From CAYTPI01 sp964439625 (GTDB taxonomy: Bacteria > Chloroflexota > Anaerolineae > Aggregatilineales > UBA3940), in assembly GCA_964439625.1 (NCBI GenBank), contig CAYTPI010000010.1:92640-156639 (forward strand): a stretch of DNA of 64,000 nt, read 5' to 3'. This document shows, one piece after another, positions 18,153 through 27,246 of the stretch (the first letter of the stretch is position 1; every line of letters starts with the position of its first letter). The translations under genes were made by a program, and so were the position numbers. Under the pieces are notes generated by a model, which ran no database searches, was not told the DNA's origin, and saw only the letters and a program-made list of their open reading frames with translations.

Positions 18153-18181
18153 TTGAAGTCTGCTCACGAGCAGGTTATACT
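18153..18181 (+). promoter_or_regulatory. Promoter of rpsB-tsf
   Basis: TTGAAG (18153-18158) and TATACT (18176-18181) with an exact 17-base spacer. Transcription would start near 18188, 160 bases ahead of rpsB. Confidence 0.85.
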
Positions 18182-18187
18182 AACCAA

Positions 18188-18346
18188 TGGCCTGGCATAA
18201 GCCGGGCACCCCTGTGTCTGCCACTTAAGTATTTCAGACATATGGAGCCCACACCTTAGTGGACTGATGTGGTCGTGCCAGTGATGGTTCCACCCAGGTC
18301 GAAGCTAGGGGAAGTTAAAACGATGAAAGGATCATAAGGAATTACA
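18188..18346 (+). promoter_or_regulatory. Structured rpsB leader, candidate S2 autoregulatory element
   Basis: A 160-base untranslated leader with many short complementary segments. CCACT (18221-18225) can pair with AGTGG (18258-18262), and CCACA (18249-18253) with TGTGG (18268-18272). The two pairings interleave and so could form a pseudoknot. rpsB leaders of other bacteria bind S2 and repress translation, so this is a reasonable expectation here, but no match to a described leader class was recognised. The ribosome site (AAGGA) sits just before the ATG, outside the paired region. Confidence 0.5.
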
Positions 18347-19255
18347 ATGACACGTCCAACAATGCGAGCCTTGTTGGAAACGGGCGTCCACTTTGGGCAC
18401 CGTTCCCGCAAGTGGAATGCTAAGATGCGCGACTATATTTTCGGTGAGCGAAATGGCATCCATATTTTAGACCTTCAGCAAACTCTTGTACTTGCCAATG
18501 AAGCCTACGATGTTATCCGCGACACGGTCGCTGATGGTGGCCAGGTGTTATTCGTCGGTACTAAGCGCCAAGCGCAAGAAACAATCATGCGGGAGGCCCA
18601 ACGCTGCAATATGCCTTATGTCAATGAGCGTTGGCTAGGTGGTACGATGACCAATTTCCAGACGATGCGCGAGCGCATCAAATATATGAAGCAGCTTGAA
18701 GCCCGCCGCGACCGGGGAGAATTTGACCTGCTGACAAAGAAGGAAGCCTTAACACTTACCCGTCAGATTGAGAAACTGCGATCTCGTCTTGGTGGTATCC
18801 GTGATATGAACGGCCTTCCCGCGTTGATGTTTGTGGTTGACGTCGTGCGCGAGTCAACCGCTGTCCGTGAAGCCAACATCTTGAGCATTCCGATTATTGC
18901 CATGGTTGACACCAATGCCGACCCAGACAAGATCGACTATGTCATTCCATCCAATGATGATGCCATTCGTGCTATCAACCTATTGACCCGCATGGTCTCT
19001 GATGCTGTGATCGAAGGGCGAGCAGTCCGTGACGATGACGGCGAAGAACAAGAAAAGATGGAATACGAAGAGGCTCGCTATGACTACAGCGATGAGGATG
19101 AAGACACGGATGAAGAGTATCTTGGCCAGGCGACAATCGAGAAATTAAACAGTGGCCGCCTCCGCTTCGATGACGGAGATTTGGACGAAGAAAACGAGGA
19201 TGAAGACGAGGCCGCAGAAGATGTTGTGGAAGAAACTAAAGAAGAAGCAAACTAA
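18347..19255 (+). CDS. rpsB: 30S ribosomal protein S2 with long acidic C-terminal tail
   Basis: 302 residues. Residues 1-~225 are the normal S2 protein (LLETGVHFGHRSRKWNAKM, HILDLQQTL, VLFVGTKRQAQE, RWLGGTMTNFQT, NADPDKIDYVIPSNDDAIRA). The remaining ~75 residues are an extension extremely rich in Asp and Glu, interrupted by a short ordered-looking segment ATIEKLNSGRLRF. S2 is usually about 240-260 residues, so the tail is an addition. It may be disordered. Good ribosome site AAGGA. Followed by tsf at 51 bases, the conserved rpsB-tsf order. Confidence 0.96.
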   Translation: MTRPTMRALLETGVHFGHRSRKWNAKMRDYIFGERNGIHILDLQQTLVLANEAYDVIRDTVADGGQVLFVGTKRQAQETIMREAQRCNMPYVNERWLGGTMTNFQTMRERIKYMKQLEARRDRGEFDLLTKKEALTLTRQIEKLRSRLGGIRDMNGLPALMFVVDVVRESTAVREANILSIPIIAMVDTNADPDKIDYVIPSNDDAIRAINLLTRMVSDAVIEGRAVRDDDGEEQEKMEYEEARYDYSDEDEDTDEEYLGQATIEKLNSGRLRFDDGDLDEENEDEDEAAEDVVEETKEEAN

Positions 19256-19306
19256 CAAAACAAACCACCACCGTTTGATTCATCTGCCACAGAAGAAGGG
19301 ACACTC

Positions 19307-19915
19307 ATGGCTGTAGACGCCAAAGCAGTAAAGGAATTGAGAGACGTTACTGGCGCTTCTATTCTGGACTGCAAAAACGCACTCGAAGAGCATGATGGAG
19401 ACTTTGATGCTGCAAAGGAATTCCTGGCGGCAAAGGGTCTGGCAACCGCTAAGAAAAAGGCGGGCCGCGATGCAAATGAAGGTAAGGTCGAAACATACAC
19501 GCACCATGGTGGGCGCGTTGGCGTTATGGTTGAGGTCAATTGCGAGACAGATTTTGTTGCGGCTACTGACCAATTCCAAGAATTAGCACGTGACCTTGCC
19601 CTACACATTGCATTCTCAAATCCTCAGTATCTCGACCGTGACGCCGTTCCGGAAGAAGATATTGCAGCATTACGCAAGGAATTTGAAGATGAAGCACGCG
19701 AGCAGGGCAAGCCAGATAACATCGTCGAAAAGATCGCCGAGGGGCGCATCAACAAGGCATTGGCAGAAGTCGTTCTGATGGAACAACCATTTGTCAAAGA
19801 TGAAGATGTGACCATCAAGGAACTACTGACAAACGCCGTCGCTGAGTTGAAGGAGAATATTCAAATCGCCCGATTTGCTCGATTTGAACTCGGCGTATAC
19901 GACGACGAGGAATAA
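19307..19915 (+). CDS. tsf: Elongation factor Ts
   Basis: 202 residues, the short form lacking much of the C-terminal half of the E. coli protein and typical of several deep lineages. The UBA-like N-terminus (VKELRDVTGASILDCKNALE, then FDAAKEFLAAKG) and the core motif GRVGVMVEVNCETDFVA are clear. It recycles EF-Tu by exchanging GDP for GTP. ATG 19307 follows GAAGGGA. A strong terminator follows. Confidence 0.96.
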   Translation: MAVDAKAVKELRDVTGASILDCKNALEEHDGDFDAAKEFLAAKGLATAKKKAGRDANEGKVETYTHHGGRVGVMVEVNCETDFVAATDQFQELARDLALHIAFSNPQYLDRDAVPEEDIAALRKEFEDEAREQGKPDNIVEKIAEGRINKALAEVVLMEQPFVKDEDVTIKELLTNAVAELKENIQIARFARFELGVYDDEE

Positions 19916-19933
19916 GCATCCACGCGAAACACC

Positions 19934-19965
19934 AAGGGATCAGGTACACCACCTGATCCCTTTTA
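19934..19965 (+). terminator. Rho-independent terminator after tsf
   Basis: AGGGATCAGGT and ACCTGATCCCT form an 11-bp stem around ACACC, followed by TTTT. Confidence 0.92.
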
Positions 19966-20038
19966 TTATGTCTCAACTGTGTCTGAGTCGTTCAGCCATC
20001 TTTCATCCATGAAATAAGACTATTTAGAGGGGGATTGA

Positions 20039-20773
20039 GTGTCCGACAAAATAAAGCGTCCTGAGTTCAAGCGCATTGTTTTGAAGCTAGGTGGCGAGTC
20101 AATGTCTGGTGAAGCTGGGTTCGGCATCGACCCAAATCAGGCAGAATTTATCGCCAACAAGATTGCGACAATCAAAGAACAGGGGGTTCAGGTAGCCGTT
20201 GTTATTGGGGCCGGCAACTTGTGGCGAGGGCAGCAGGGCATCGCTGCTGGCATGGAGCGGGCTACTGCTGACTACATGGGCATGGTTGCAACAGTAATGA
20301 ATGCCCTTGCCTTACAAGATGCACTTGAGCGGCAGGGAGTATCTACCCGCGTTCAAACTGCTATCGAAATGAAGTCTGTTGCAGAACCTTATATTCGCCT
20401 ACGGGCCATCCGTCATTTAGAAAAAGGGCGCGTTGTTATCCTTGCAGCCGGAACGGGCAACCCGTTCTTTACCACTGATACGGCTGCTGCGCTTCGGGCG
20501 AATGAGATCAACGCAGATGTGCTCATTAAGGCCACCAAGGTGGATGGTGTCTATGATGATGATCCTAAGAAAAACCCAGATGCTAAGCGCTACGATCACA
20601 TCACCTTTATTGATGCGCTTAACCAGCGCTTACGTGCGCTTGACAGCACTGCTATCTCGCTATGTATGGACAATGATTTACCGATTATCGTGCTGAATCT
20701 TTGGGATGACTCTGCACTGGAAGATGCTGTGCAGGGTCAAATGGTCGGTACGCTGATCTCTGCAGGTAACTAA
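20039..20773 (+). CDS. pyrH: UMP kinase
   Basis: 244 residues of the amino-acid-kinase fold. KLGGESMSGEAGFGI, VVIGAGNLWRGQ, GMVATVMNALALQDAL and AAGTGNPFFTTDTAAALRA are the family's nucleotide-binding and catalytic segments. It phosphorylates UMP to UDP as a hexamer. The start is GTG 20039 behind a strong AGAGGGGG site. It is separated from tsf by a terminator, and the usual downstream frr is absent, replaced by an esterase gene four bases after the stop. Confidence 0.95.
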   Translation: MSDKIKRPEFKRIVLKLGGESMSGEAGFGIDPNQAEFIANKIATIKEQGVQVAVVIGAGNLWRGQQGIAAGMERATADYMGMVATVMNALALQDALERQGVSTRVQTAIEMKSVAEPYIRLRAIRHLEKGRVVILAAGTGNPFFTTDTAAALRANEINADVLIKATKVDGVYDDDPKKNPDAKRYDHITFIDALNQRLRALDSTAISLCMDNDLPIIVLNLWDDSALEDAVQGQMVGTLISAGN

Positions 20774-20777
20774 CCTA

Positions 20778-21722
20778 ATGCGTTGGTTTTTAGTCACGCT
20801 TGTCGGAGTTCTATTGGTTGCGTGCAGCGTAGAACCTATTCCAACATCTGTCGTACCCACCGCAACGGTTGTCGCTGTTGTCGCTGATACACCGGAGCCA
20901 ACTCAATCTGGCCTTGAAGCGCCGCCCCAGCCCGCTACAGTAACCCCTCCTTCACAGATTGCTTGTGATGAAACCACTGGTACAATGACCATTACATCTT
21001 TCAGCAGCGACTTGATCGGTGACGAGGTGCGCTATCGAATTTATTTACCGCCATGTTATGAGCAAACCAATGCCCGCTATCCTTACATCATCATGCTGCA
21101 CGGCTTTGATATGCCCGACGGTATGGATGATTCCATGTGGGACGAGATTGGCCTAGATGAGGCAGCTAATCAAGGATACGCCAATGGTGCATTGCCCCCG
21201 ATGGCAATTGTGCTGCCTAATGGCAACGACGCTCAACATGACTTCGACCCTGGCCCCTATCCACAAGTTATCGTTGACGAGCTTATTCCTCATGTGGAAG
21301 CAACATATTGTCTGTGGGGTACACCGGAGACCCGCGGCATTGGGGGCTTGTCTCGCGGGGGGTATTGGGCGTATGCAACGGCTTTTTTGAACCCGGCTTT
21401 ATTTACACATGTTGGTGGGCATAGCGCTTTTTTCTATGATGGTGAATTTCCGCAAGCGAATCCCTCCGCTTTGATCACATCAGCTCCCGGCATTGAAAAT
21501 CTAGACATGTACTTAGATCATGGAGTGACTGACACATTAGTGGACGACAACATGCGTGTGTTTGTACAACGTGCCCAAAATCGAGGTATTGAGCCGACTT
21601 ACATCACCGAGCAACCCGGTGGGCACAGCAACGAATACTGGGCATCTCAATCGGCAGCGTATCTGGCATTTTATTCTCAGGCGTGGCCTGCTGGTGTGGA
21701 AGGATACCCACCCTGTGAGTAA
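20778..21722 (+). CDS. Lipoprotein esterase of the EstA/enterochelin-esterase-like family
   Basis: 314 residues. The signal peptide ends with lipobox LVAC (C16), so the protein should be lipid-anchored outside the membrane. A Pro/Thr stalk follows, then an alpha/beta hydrolase domain. The nucleophile elbow GGLSRGGYW gives the catalytic serine, PGGHSNEYW the histidine, and an acid is likely in the DHGVTDTLVDD segment. YRIYLPPCYE and IIMLHGFD mark the oxyanion region. The substrate is unknown. Four bases after pyrH, and its last codons overlap the start of the alanyl-tRNA editing gene by eight bases. Confidence 0.85.
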   Translation: MRWFLVTLVGVLLVACSVEPIPTSVVPTATVVAVVADTPEPTQSGLEAPPQPATVTPPSQIACDETTGTMTITSFSSDLIGDEVRYRIYLPPCYEQTNARYPYIIMLHGFDMPDGMDDSMWDEIGLDEAANQGYANGALPPMAIVLPNGNDAQHDFDPGPYPQVIVDELIPHVEATYCLWGTPETRGIGGLSRGGYWAYATAFLNPALFTHVGGHSAFFYDGEFPQANPSALITSAPGIENLDMYLDHGVTDTLVDDNMRVFVQRAQNRGIEPTYITEQPGGHSNEYWASQSAAYLAFYSQAWPAGVEGYPPCE

Positions 21723-22914
21723 GCGCCTGTATTACGATGACCCATACACGACGGACTTCACGACGACAATCCACGAGACAACTGAAGTCGATGGGCGGCC
21801 CGCGGTTGTGCTCGAAGAGACCTACTTCTACCCAGAGGGCGGTGGGCAGCCTGCCGACACTGGCACGATTGGCGACGTCAAGGTCAAAGATGTTCAGGTG
21901 CGCAAAACTGATAATGTAGTTTTGCACTTAATGGATGCTCCTATTGCTGAAGGTCAGGCCGATGCGCATCTTGACTGGCACCGGCGCTTCGACCATATGC
22001 AGCAGCACACAGGGCAGCACATCCTGACGCAAGCATTCGTTCAGATAACTAAGGCCAATACCGTCGGGTTCCACCTGAGTGAACGCACTGTGACCATCGA
22101 TCTGGATAAGGGTAATCTATCAAGCAAGAAACTTGACCAAGTCGAACGGTTGGCGAACGAAATTCTGTTTGAAAATCGCCCGGTGACTGCGCGCCTCTAT
22201 CCGCTTGAGCAGCTCCCGAATACTGTCCGGGTTCGTAAGATACCTGACTCAATGAGTACCGATGGCATCCGGGTAATTGAAGTCAGTGCGTTTGATGCGA
22301 CAGCCTGCGGTGGCACGCACGTTGCTGCAACAGGTGAAGTCGGCTTGCTGAAGATCATCAATGCAACGCCTTACAAAGGTGGAACCCGTGTTAATTTTGC
22401 CTGTGGTTGGCGTGCAATCAATGATTACAACGAAAAAAACCACTTGATGCAACAGGCAAGCGTATTGCTCTCAGCGAAACATACAGATGTGCCAGCGCTT
22501 ATTGCTAACTTACAAGCTGACCTCAAACAGAAGCATAACGCTTTCCAAGCTGCTCTCGCTGAATTGGCACACCACCGTGCTCGATCTTTGGTTACAGATA
22601 CACCCATTAAGAATGGCATACGTCTGATTACCTTGGTTGATCCCGAGCTTGACGCCCAGTTGTTAGCATCTATGCTAATTGAAGAAAGTGCAACGATGGT
22701 TCTCATCGGGCAATCGGGTGAAAAGGCACACATCATTGCGGCCCGCAGCGAAGACATCGACCACAATATGAACCAAGTGTTACAAGCTGTTTTCGCTGAA
22801 CTTGGTGGTGGTCGTGGTGGGGGCCGCCCTAACATGGTGCAGGGGGGTGGTGTTGAAGCCACCGCTGAACAAATTACAGCGGCCTTTGAAACTGCTACCC
22901 AAGCACTGTATTGA
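21715..22914 (+). CDS. Alanyl-tRNA editing protein, AlaX-like with DHHA1 domain
   Basis: 399 residues. The editing core has both zinc motifs of the AlaRS editing domain, HTGQH (H98, H102) and CGGTH (C198, H202), preceded by FYPEGGGQPADTG. The C-terminal part has a coiled segment (~230-280) and a DHHA1 domain ending GGGRGGGRPNMVQGGG. This is the long AlaX form, a free-standing hydrolase that clears Ser- or Gly-mischarged tRNA-Ala. The frame is open further upstream, but GTG 21715 starts exactly at the family's first strand (SKRLYYDDPY) and overlaps the esterase stop by eight bases, so translation is probably coupled. Confidence 0.88.
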   Translation: MSKRLYYDDPYTTDFTTTIHETTEVDGRPAVVLEETYFYPEGGGQPADTGTIGDVKVKDVQVRKTDNVVLHLMDAPIAEGQADAHLDWHRRFDHMQQHTGQHILTQAFVQITKANTVGFHLSERTVTIDLDKGNLSSKKLDQVERLANEILFENRPVTARLYPLEQLPNTVRVRKIPDSMSTDGIRVIEVSAFDATACGGTHVAATGEVGLLKIINATPYKGGTRVNFACGWRAINDYNEKNHLMQQASVLLSAKHTDVPALIANLQADLKQKHNAFQAALAELAHHRARSLVTDTPIKNGIRLITLVDPELDAQLLASMLIEESATMVLIGQSGEKAHIIAARSEDIDHNMNQVLQAVFAELGGGRGGGRPNMVQGGGVEATAEQITAAFETATQALY

Positions 22915-23020
22915 TGCTGTGCAGTAAACAGCGTGAAACAATAGTTTCGCAGACTGCCACAGCTCGGTACAATGCACTTCGCTGTATCTTTGAGTTCACG
23001 CGTCAAGTAGCCAACGTTTA

Positions 23021-25210
23021 ATGGAATTAGAAGCACTTGTAGGTCATTTGTTTATCGTTGGGGGCCGCTCTGTCCGGGCAGCGTCACCGGGAGCCGCAGC
23101 CATCCCACCACCTCGTCGGGCAGCACGCGGCCGAGATGCCGATACCCTCTTCTGCTTGATCTCACTGAGTGAGGAGCAGCGTCAGCCAGCCTCATTCTAT
23201 GAGCAGATTGTCACAACGACTTCTGAAACTTTCTTTAACAGTACCGGCAGCGTGACGGCTGCTATGCGTAGCGCTGTTAATGCATCGAACACGTTTCTGC
23301 TTGACTGGAACAGTAGCTTGGAGCAACCAGTTGGTGTTGGCTTAACGTGTGCTGTCTTGCGTGAAGACAGCGTCTATGTAACGATCGCAGGCCCGGCTCG
23401 CGCCTATCTGATTACAAATGGTAGCGTCGTCCGGATGCCAGATGATATTGAAGTCCGTAGTGGTACTGTTCCACTCGGTAAGTTCGCTGAACCTGAAGTG
23501 CGCTACTTTCGCTCTGAAATTAAAGTTGGCGACTTCCTAATTCTGGCAGACAGCTCGCTGAATCAACTGACCGACACCACTTTTGTCTATGTTGTAGAAA
23601 GTGGCTCAGTTGATACAACGTTAACCAATCTAACAAATGTTTCTGGGGATTTTGCTGCCGCCGAGGTGGTCAAGTTTGTTATGCCCGAAGGTGCTCCGGC
23701 GAGACAAGCACCTACTACTGAAGCGAGCCAGAAATCATCGAATTTCCCAAACATCTTTGGGGGGCGCTCAAAATCAGTGCTAGCTGAGGGGGGTACAACA
23801 CCAGAGCCAGCACCTGTCGAAATCACTGCTGCACCACCGCTGGAAGTTTCGGAGACGCCAACCCTTAGCTATGAGCCTGACGCTTCTCTAAGGGAAGGCT
23901 CCCGGACCGAACCGCCAGCTAAAGAGGAGCAGAGCCTGCAGGATGTTACTCAATCTATTATGCTGACTTTCGCCAAATTCATAAGGCGCATGCGTGAAGT
24001 GGTTGACCGAGTTCTTCCCGATGAAGAAGGCGATAATCCTTTAGAAGATCAATTTAGACTGCCGTTACCCGCACAAATTGGTGTAGCGATATCTGTCGCT
24101 TTGATCGCGACGGTCATCACGACCGTTATTTACCAGACCAATGGGCAAAACTCGACTTACTTTAGTTTAGTCTTACAGGCCGAGCAGGAAATTGAGCAGG
24201 CACGTGCAGCCTCAGCAAACCAGGCAGATGCGCGCCCGCACTGGGAAGCTGCCGTCGCCCTATTGGAAGAAGCAGACACAATCCGTGCAGCTAGCGAAGA
24301 AGTTAGCTTGTTGCGACAGGAAGCACTAGCTGCCTTGGACACCTATGATGCTGTTACTCGTGTTTCAGCAGTCCCATTACGCACTTATGAGACGGGAACG
24401 TTTTTCCGCGGGCCTGTGCTAAACGATCTCAACCTTTATCTGATTGATACCACAACAGATATCCTTTATCGAGAAGACCTTAGCTCAGAGGGCACCAGCC
24501 TGATCAACCAGCGCCCACTGACCATTACTCGACAGGGTGAACTCGTCAATGATCAAGTGATTGGAGGCTTAATCGACCTTGAGTGGATTCAAGATGGAGG
24601 CATACAAGGGCGGGATCAATTAGGCGTTGTCACCCGGAACGGTCTCTTAGTTACTTACTCGCCCAGTCAAGAAGTAGCTGCAGAAATTCTACCGGGCTTT
24701 GGCGCTTGGCAAGACCCAAGAGCTATTGCTGTATACAATGGTGACCTATATATTCTCGATGCAGGTGCCAACCAGATATGGCGGTACGTAGTTGAGGGTG
24801 GCGACTATACTGATACACCGCAGTTATACTTCACGGACATCACACCAGATTTGAGCAATGCCATCGACTTTGCAATCGACTCAAACGGAAATATTTATAT
24901 CCTTGAGTCTAACGGCGTGGTGAGTAAGTATTTCCAAGGTCAGCCTGAGACGCTTAATTACGCATTACCCCAACCTCTTGCCCGTCCAACCGCACTTCAG
25001 CTTAACGTCAGCGTGATTGAACAAGCGATTTACATCACTGATCCAGGTGGGGACCGACTGTACAGCACAACCTTAACCGGCACATTCCTAAATAATTACA
25101 AGGATCAGCAAAATTCTGTCTTCAGCGCACTTTCTGGAGTATATGCTGGTGATAATGACCAGATATATGTCACAGCGGGAAATGCACTTTACTTCTTCAA
25201 CCGACCGTAA
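23021..25210 (+). CDS. Membrane protein: degenerate PP2C-like domain, TM helix, external propeller-like domain
   Basis: 729 residues. Residues ~1-220 look like a PP2C/SpoIIE-type fold (VGVGLTCAVLREDSVYVTIA, GPARAYLITNG, PLGKF, VGDFLILADSSL), but the acidic metal-binding residues are not kept: LADSSL stands where SDGL is expected. Activity as a phosphatase is doubtful. A Pro/Glu-rich linker leads to a transmembrane helix at ~350-371. Outside, a helical segment (~380-440) precedes a C-terminal region of repeated beta strands (GDLYILDAGANQIWRY, GNIYILESNGVVSKY, QAIYITDPGGDRLYS) of NHL/propeller type. The LCP gene follows 21 bases later. Possible role: an envelope sensor. Confidence 0.7.
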   Translation: MELEALVGHLFIVGGRSVRAASPGAAAIPPPRRAARGRDADTLFCLISLSEEQRQPASFYEQIVTTTSETFFNSTGSVTAAMRSAVNASNTFLLDWNSSLEQPVGVGLTCAVLREDSVYVTIAGPARAYLITNGSVVRMPDDIEVRSGTVPLGKFAEPEVRYFRSEIKVGDFLILADSSLNQLTDTTFVYVVESGSVDTTLTNLTNVSGDFAAAEVVKFVMPEGAPARQAPTTEASQKSSNFPNIFGGRSKSVLAEGGTTPEPAPVEITAAPPLEVSETPTLSYEPDASLREGSRTEPPAKEEQSLQDVTQSIMLTFAKFIRRMREVVDRVLPDEEGDNPLEDQFRLPLPAQIGVAISVALIATVITTVIYQTNGQNSTYFSLVLQAEQEIEQARAASANQADARPHWEAAVALLEEADTIRAASEEVSLLRQEALAALDTYDAVTRVSAVPLRTYETGTFFRGPVLNDLNLYLIDTTTDILYREDLSSEGTSLINQRPLTITRQGELVNDQVIGGLIDLEWIQDGGIQGRDQLGVVTRNGLLVTYSPSQEVAAEILPGFGAWQDPRAIAVYNGDLYILDAGANQIWRYVVEGGDYTDTPQLYFTDITPDLSNAIDFAIDSNGNIYILESNGVVSKYFQGQPETLNYALPQPLARPTALQLNVSVIEQAIYITDPGGDRLYSTTLTGTFLNNYKDQQNSVFSALSGVYAGDNDQIYVTAGNALYFFNRP

Positions 25211-25231
25211 CAGTAGGTCAATATACACCAG

Positions 25232-26593
25232 ATGAAACAAAGCAAGGGACTCTCAGGATTTAAAGCTGTATCATGGCGTCTATATGCCATTGCGGGTGTG
25301 TTTATTTTCATTTCACTGATCATTAGTATTGTTACTTTTTCCATCACTCGACAGATTGTGCGTAATGCCCCCGTTGATGCCGCCCAAAACGAGCCTAGCT
25401 TCAGTTTTGATGCAGCTAGTGAAGAGTTGGGTGAAGGAAGTGAGGAGTTATTTAGCGAAGGCCGGACAACTATTCTGCTTATGGGAATTGATGAACGCGA
25501 AGTTGAATCCGGCCCATGGCGCACAGATACGATGATTATTTTGACGATTGATTCTGTCGCAAACACCGCTGGTATGCTATCGATCCCTCGCGATCTGTGG
25601 GTGGAGATCCCCAACTATGAAAGCTACGATAAAGTTAACACAGCGCATTTCCTGGGGGACTTTGATCAACTCCCTGGGGGTGGCCCAGCACTCGCACTTG
25701 AAACGGTACAGTATAATCTAGGGATACCAGTCAACTACTATGCAACCGTCAATTTTCAGGCTTTTGTCAACGGAATTGATGAGGTCGGGTGTATTCCGAT
25801 TGATGTTCCTCAAACCATCGACGATCCGAACTATCCGGATGGGGCCTATGGGTATGACCCATTTTACATTGAGGCTGGAGAGCAATGTCTTGATGGTGAC
25901 ACACTTTTGAAATATGCTCGCACCCGAGCCACCCTAGGCAGTGACTTTGACCGTTCAGCGCGGCAGCAGCAGGTAATTTATGCGGTACGTGATCATATAT
26001 TGAGTACAGAGCAAATGCCTTCGTTAATTACCCGTTCACCACAACTCTATGCAACAGTTGAAGAAGGCATCAACACTAATTTATCGTTGAGTCAAATGAT
26101 CGATTTAGCACGGGTCGGGGCCTCTATTCCCCGTGATAACATCTGCTCGCTGGTCCTGAACGATTTCTACACCGAGCCGCAGGTCGTCCCAGAGAAAGGC
26201 GATGTCCTGATCCCAGATCGCGAAGCTATCCGCAACCTCGTCTCTGATTTATTTACTGGAACAGGGCGTTGCGTTGTTGTGGATAATGAATTAGAAACGC
26301 AGGCTACGGCACAGCGCCCAACCGTGACGGTTCTTAATGGGACACAACGGCAAGGTATCGCCACTGAAGCACGAAATGTATTGTTTACGCTAGGTTTTGA
26401 TGTCGAAACGATTGGCAATACAGGAACGCAATATTATCCGGAGAGCGTCATCTATAATTACAATGAGCTAGATGCTAGCGCACAATATATCGCTTTGGCA
26501 TTGGGCATCCCTGAGAGTCAAATTGAAACCAGCGGCGGCCCAGAAAGCCCATACGATATTCAGATTGTTTTGGGTGAAGACTATACCGAGTAG
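25232..26593 (+). CDS. LytR-CpsA-Psr (LCP) family protein with LytR_C domain
   Basis: 453 residues. A single N-terminal membrane helix (~10-33) is followed by an LCP domain (~85-270: TILLMGIDERE, RTDTMIILTID, SIPRDLWVEIP, KVNTAHFLG, KYARTRATLGSDFDRSARQQ) with the conserved Asp and Arg residues that bind the polyprenyl-phosphate substrate. The C-terminal ~110 residues form a LytR_C domain (VTVLNGTQRQGIATEARNVL). LCP enzymes transfer glycopolymers from lipid carriers to the cell wall or other envelope acceptors. Probably in one unit with the upstream membrane protein. Its 3' end overlaps the converging kinase gene by 13 bases. Confidence 0.9.
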   Translation: MKQSKGLSGFKAVSWRLYAIAGVFIFISLIISIVTFSITRQIVRNAPVDAAQNEPSFSFDAASEELGEGSEELFSEGRTTILLMGIDEREVESGPWRTDTMIILTIDSVANTAGMLSIPRDLWVEIPNYESYDKVNTAHFLGDFDQLPGGGPALALETVQYNLGIPVNYYATVNFQAFVNGIDEVGCIPIDVPQTIDDPNYPDGAYGYDPFYIEAGEQCLDGDTLLKYARTRATLGSDFDRSARQQQVIYAVRDHILSTEQMPSLITRSPQLYATVEEGINTNLSLSQMIDLARVGASIPRDNICSLVLNDFYTEPQVVPEKGDVLIPDREAIRNLVSDLFTGTGRCVVVDNELETQATAQRPTVTVLNGTQRQGIATEARNVLFTLGFDVETIGNTGTQYYPESVIYNYNELDASAQYIALALGIPESQIETSGGPESPYDIQIVLGEDYTE

Positions 26594-27246
26594 GAAATAT
26601 CCAGGGAAGTCATTTTCGTATCAATTTGTTCGACAATCACTGATAAGTGTTTGTCATGCTGGACGAAATCAATGTTCTCCATGTTGATGTACAGCACCGG
26701 GCAGATTGTGAACTGCTCAACCCAGTCATCATACAAGATGTTAAGCTGATGTAAATAGACTGGACGGATATCTTGCTCATAGTCGCGCCCACGTTTCGCT
26801 ATTTGCTTGAGCAGACGGTCAACACTGCATTGCAAATAAATGACGATATCCGGTGGCGGCAGCATCATCACCACTGCTTCATATAGATCGTTGTAAGTTT
26901 CATAGTCTCGCGTAGACATCCGTTCCTGTATGTACAGGTTTCGTGCAAATATCTCCGCGTCCTCATAAATCGTGCGATCTTGCACGGCTGCAACGGAAGA
27001 TTGTGCCAATGCAATATGATCTTCAATCCGGCGCGTCAGAAAATAGATTTGGGAGTGAAACGCCCAACGGCGCATATCATTGTAAAATGCTTCGAGGTAA
27101 GGGTTCTCGTCTGAAGGCTCTTTATAGGCCTGCCAGCCGTAATGCTCAGAGAGCGCACGGGTCAGTGTGCTTTTACCTGAACCAATGTTGCCAGCAATAG
27201 CGACATGTAAGGAACGTTTCGTATTAATTTGCATCGGCGGCATCAT
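26581..27246 (-). CDS. Deoxynucleoside kinase
   Basis: 221 residues of the dNK family (dAK/dGK type). The P-loop is GNIGSGKST, followed by the EPSDENPYLEAFYNDMRRWAF-type substrate loop, the DRTIYED motif (equivalent of the ERS/DRS loop) and the LID arginines KRGRDYEQ. It phosphorylates deoxynucleosides to dNMPs for salvage. The gene overlaps the upstream dNK-MazG gene: an ATG at 27246 overlaps by 23 bases and a second at 27234 by 11. Either start is possible, with the family core beginning at LHVAIAGNIG. Confidence 0.9.
   Translation of the reverse strand: MMPPMQINTKRSLHVAIAGNIGSGKSTLTRALSEHYGWQAYKEPSDENPYLEAFYNDMRRWAFHSQIYFLTRRIEDHIALAQSSVAAVQDRTIYEDAEIFARNLYIQERMSTRDYETYNDLYEAVVMMLPPPDIVIYLQCSVDRLLKQIAKRGRDYEQDIRPVYLHQLNILYDDWVEQFTICPVLYINMENIDFVQHDKHLSVIVEQIDTKMTSLDISYSV

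Noticed and set aside
22425..23036. Long minus-strand open frame opposite the alanyl-tRNA editing gene
   Set aside because: The plus-strand frame carries the HTGQH and CGGTH motifs; the antisense translation has no recognisable feature.
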